Assembly (NCBI RefSeq): GCF_048771995.1
Contig: NC_133032.1
Location: 13,892,501 to 13,956,500, forward strand
Direction: 5' to 3'
DNA length: 64,000 nucleotides
Origin: Taeniopygia guttata
Taxonomy: Eukaryota; Chordata; Aves; Passeriformes; Estrildidae
A program made the position numbers and the translations under genes. Positions within the stretch are counted from its first letter, which is position 1, and every line of letters begins with the position of its first letter. Positions 62,228 through 64,000 of the stretch are shown here, in pieces. The notes under the pieces were generated by a model, which worked only from the letters and a program-made list of their open reading frames with translations, searched no databases and was not told where the DNA came from.

Positions 62228-62260
62228 TCTACTGCCAGTGGTGCAGCTACTGGCAGTAGA
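62228..62260. other. Perfect 12-base inverted repeat (hairpin)
   Basis: TCTACTGCCAGT and ACTGGCAGTAGA flank a 9-base loop. As RNA, the stem extends five more pairs outward if G-U pairs are allowed. No miRNA family was recognised. Chance, a decayed inverted-repeat element or a small RNA hairpin all remain possible. Confidence 0.5.
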
Positions 62261-63950
62261 TAATGTTTTAAGCATTTGCATCAGTGAGCACATTTTACAG
62301 GCACTTTGAGCTATCCTACCATACATTTGATGGAAACACTGTATTCTTTTGATCACAAATTGAATTTACTTGCAGGTCTCCATTTTATAAAATATAAAAA
62401 GATTTCTGCCAAATTCAGTTTTGTGTTTTAAAGTATCTCTTCATAAGACAAATTGAAAAGCATTTGAATCAGGAAAACCCTTGATTTTCTGTAAAAAAAG
62501 GGAGGTTCAGTATGGGATATGAGTACTGGGGGATGCAAGGACTGACCTGTAGAATTGCTTCTAAGTTTTCAAAACTACATACAGTTGAAACCCAAAAGTT
62601 GGTAGGAATTAAAAATTATTTTGATTTCTCAAGATAAATTTGTCTATTCCCTTCCTAGCCCATTTTTGAAATTATATTATTCAAATCAACTCTCCTCTAC
62701 TGTTCCATTTGGTGCTGTGTCATGAATTATAAAGTTCTGTCAGATCCAGTGCTGAGTGCCATTTTTCACCTTCTCCCATTATAACTGGCCAGAAACAAAT
62801 ATATTTGGAAAGGAGTTTAAGGATATGGGAAAGTTAATTTTGTTTTCATTTTGGAGGCTGTCATTAATTGCTTTTTTTTTTACAGGGACTTTTATAGCTG
62901 TGTGCAAGCAGCATTTACCAGGTCTAGGAAACTGCAAAAATGGGAATGGTAGCCTAGAGAAGAGGCAGTGGGCATATTGGAATTTTTTCAGTTTCTGAAG
63001 TATATTAAAATAGGACTATTAAAGGCATAGTATATTTAAAAGGGCTGGTTTGTGTAGGATGTTGCAGAATGGGTTGGATTTTTAACTATCCTTGTGGGAC
63101 AAACCTCTATGCAAAATGCTGGGGTTTTCGCCCATGATTATTTATTCTCTGGGAAAAAACAAACAGTGTATTGTCACAAATTAGTGAGATTTCAGTGAAC
63201 AATGAATAAACAAATAGCTTTCCATGTTTTTGTGTGCCGTGCAATGTCTGGTCTAGTGGTGTCAGAAGTTTATGGGTCCTGTTTTTTTTTTTTCTTAGAG
63301 CACTAGTGGTCTCTTTAAATTCTGCCGGTCCTGTGTCTAGGTCTGTCCTCTTTTTCTGTGTCCTGTAGGGGTATTGAAGTTCCATTCCTAGGAAGATTTA
63401 TTTGTGTAATCCTATATATAATTAAGATTTTCTTGCACAAGATTTTTATGTTTTTACAGTTGAGTGATGTCAAACTGAACTTGCTTAAAGTTTATATATC
63501 TGGAAAACAACACAAAAAATTTAATATATCCCTATATAGGTAGAGAAGCTTTTAGATCAGACTCTTACACTCCTGAAGCTATTTAAGTCACTTCTTTGTT
63601 GTAAAAAGGTGCATTTCCTTTTACAAGTTCCAAGTTAAAAATTCTTTAGCCTATAGAATTAAAACTGCTTCTCATTTAAGTTGAAAAACAGGTGTGATCT
63701 AATTTTTTTATCAATCAAGATATGTTCCTAAGTGTTTTTGCAGTATCTTCTGAAATCCTTGAAAAACCTTTTGTGCTTTTTGATAAATAACATCTGTATG
63801 TGAAATTCATATGCATCAGGACTTGTGATACTTTTTTGCCAAACTGAGTTTTGCAGTGTACATTTTTAACGTGAGTGCTTTTAACATTTTATACTCTAAA
63901 AATGAAACTACTTGTAAAGTGGACTCCACATAGTGTCTCCATTCTGTAGC

Positions 63951-63998
63951 AGAGAATAGGTGTTACCTGCTCTATTCCTGGCTCTATTCCTATTCTCT
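63951..63998. repeat. Short inverted repeat at window edge
   Basis: AGAGAATAGG at 63,951-63,960 pairs exactly with CCTATTCTCT at 63,989-63,998. The spacer also carries a direct repeat, CTCTATTCCT, that runs into the right arm. The structure may continue beyond the window. Confidence 0.5.
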
Positions 63999-64000
63999 AT

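Larger units (their letters stand above)
54700..64000. other. Intergenic AT-rich DNA towards the right edge
   Basis: No protein-coding exon was recognised. The large last exon expected of a neighbouring SCN gene is not inside the window. A CR1 tail (59.7 kb), a hairpin (62.2 kb) and a short inverted repeat at the edge are the only structured items seen. Confidence 0.6.

Noticed and set aside
1..64000. CRISPR arrays, operons, phage or bacterial defence systems, tRNA and rRNA genes
   Set aside because: None seen. Composition, introns and repeats are those of a bird nuclear genome.

Overview
The window looks like vertebrate, bird-type nuclear DNA and carries no prokaryote-style gene content. 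The signs are short exons in long AT-rich introns, CpG-island promoters, two CR1-type LINE remnants and a complete solo LTR of avian ERV type. The LTR suggests a passerine, but the species is not established. Two genes were recognised by reading spliced exons against remembered protein families. Both lie on the minus strand in the order known from human 2q24.3 (SCN3A side - SLC38A11 - COBLL1).

Layout. 1-13,566 is the start of COBLL1 intron 1. 12,880-14,420 is its CpG-island promoter, with a 44-base first coding exon at 13,567-13,610. 14,421-39,760 is gene-free, AT-rich sequence with scattered old repeats and candidate regulatory sites. 40,435-47,900 holds seven exons of SLC38A11, an SLC38-family amino-acid transporter, behind a second CpG island (47,180-48,270). 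48,271-64,000 is intergenic towards the sodium-channel cluster. It holds a solo LTR with perfect 5-base target duplications (53,682-54,365), a small CpG-rich segment with a strong CTCF-like motif (54,400-54,690) and a short CR1 tail (about 59,740-59,850).

The main result concerns SLC38A11. All seven exons have consensus splice sites and agreeing phases, together 237 codons. Exon 5 has an in-frame TAA at 42,412-42,414 (codon 166). That exon is 66 bases and phase-symmetric, so skipping it would restore the frame. The exons for the C-terminal half of the transporter were not found in the 27 kb before COBLL1. The first exon is largely an 18-base minisatellite (six copies) that would code a hexapeptide array with four possible ATG starts. 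Two other minisatellites lie within 650 bases of it. The locus therefore looks like a decaying or strongly altered transporter gene, although an assembly error at the stop codon cannot be excluded.

Most other open reading frames here are chance frames. The long ones over the CpG islands follow from high GC content.
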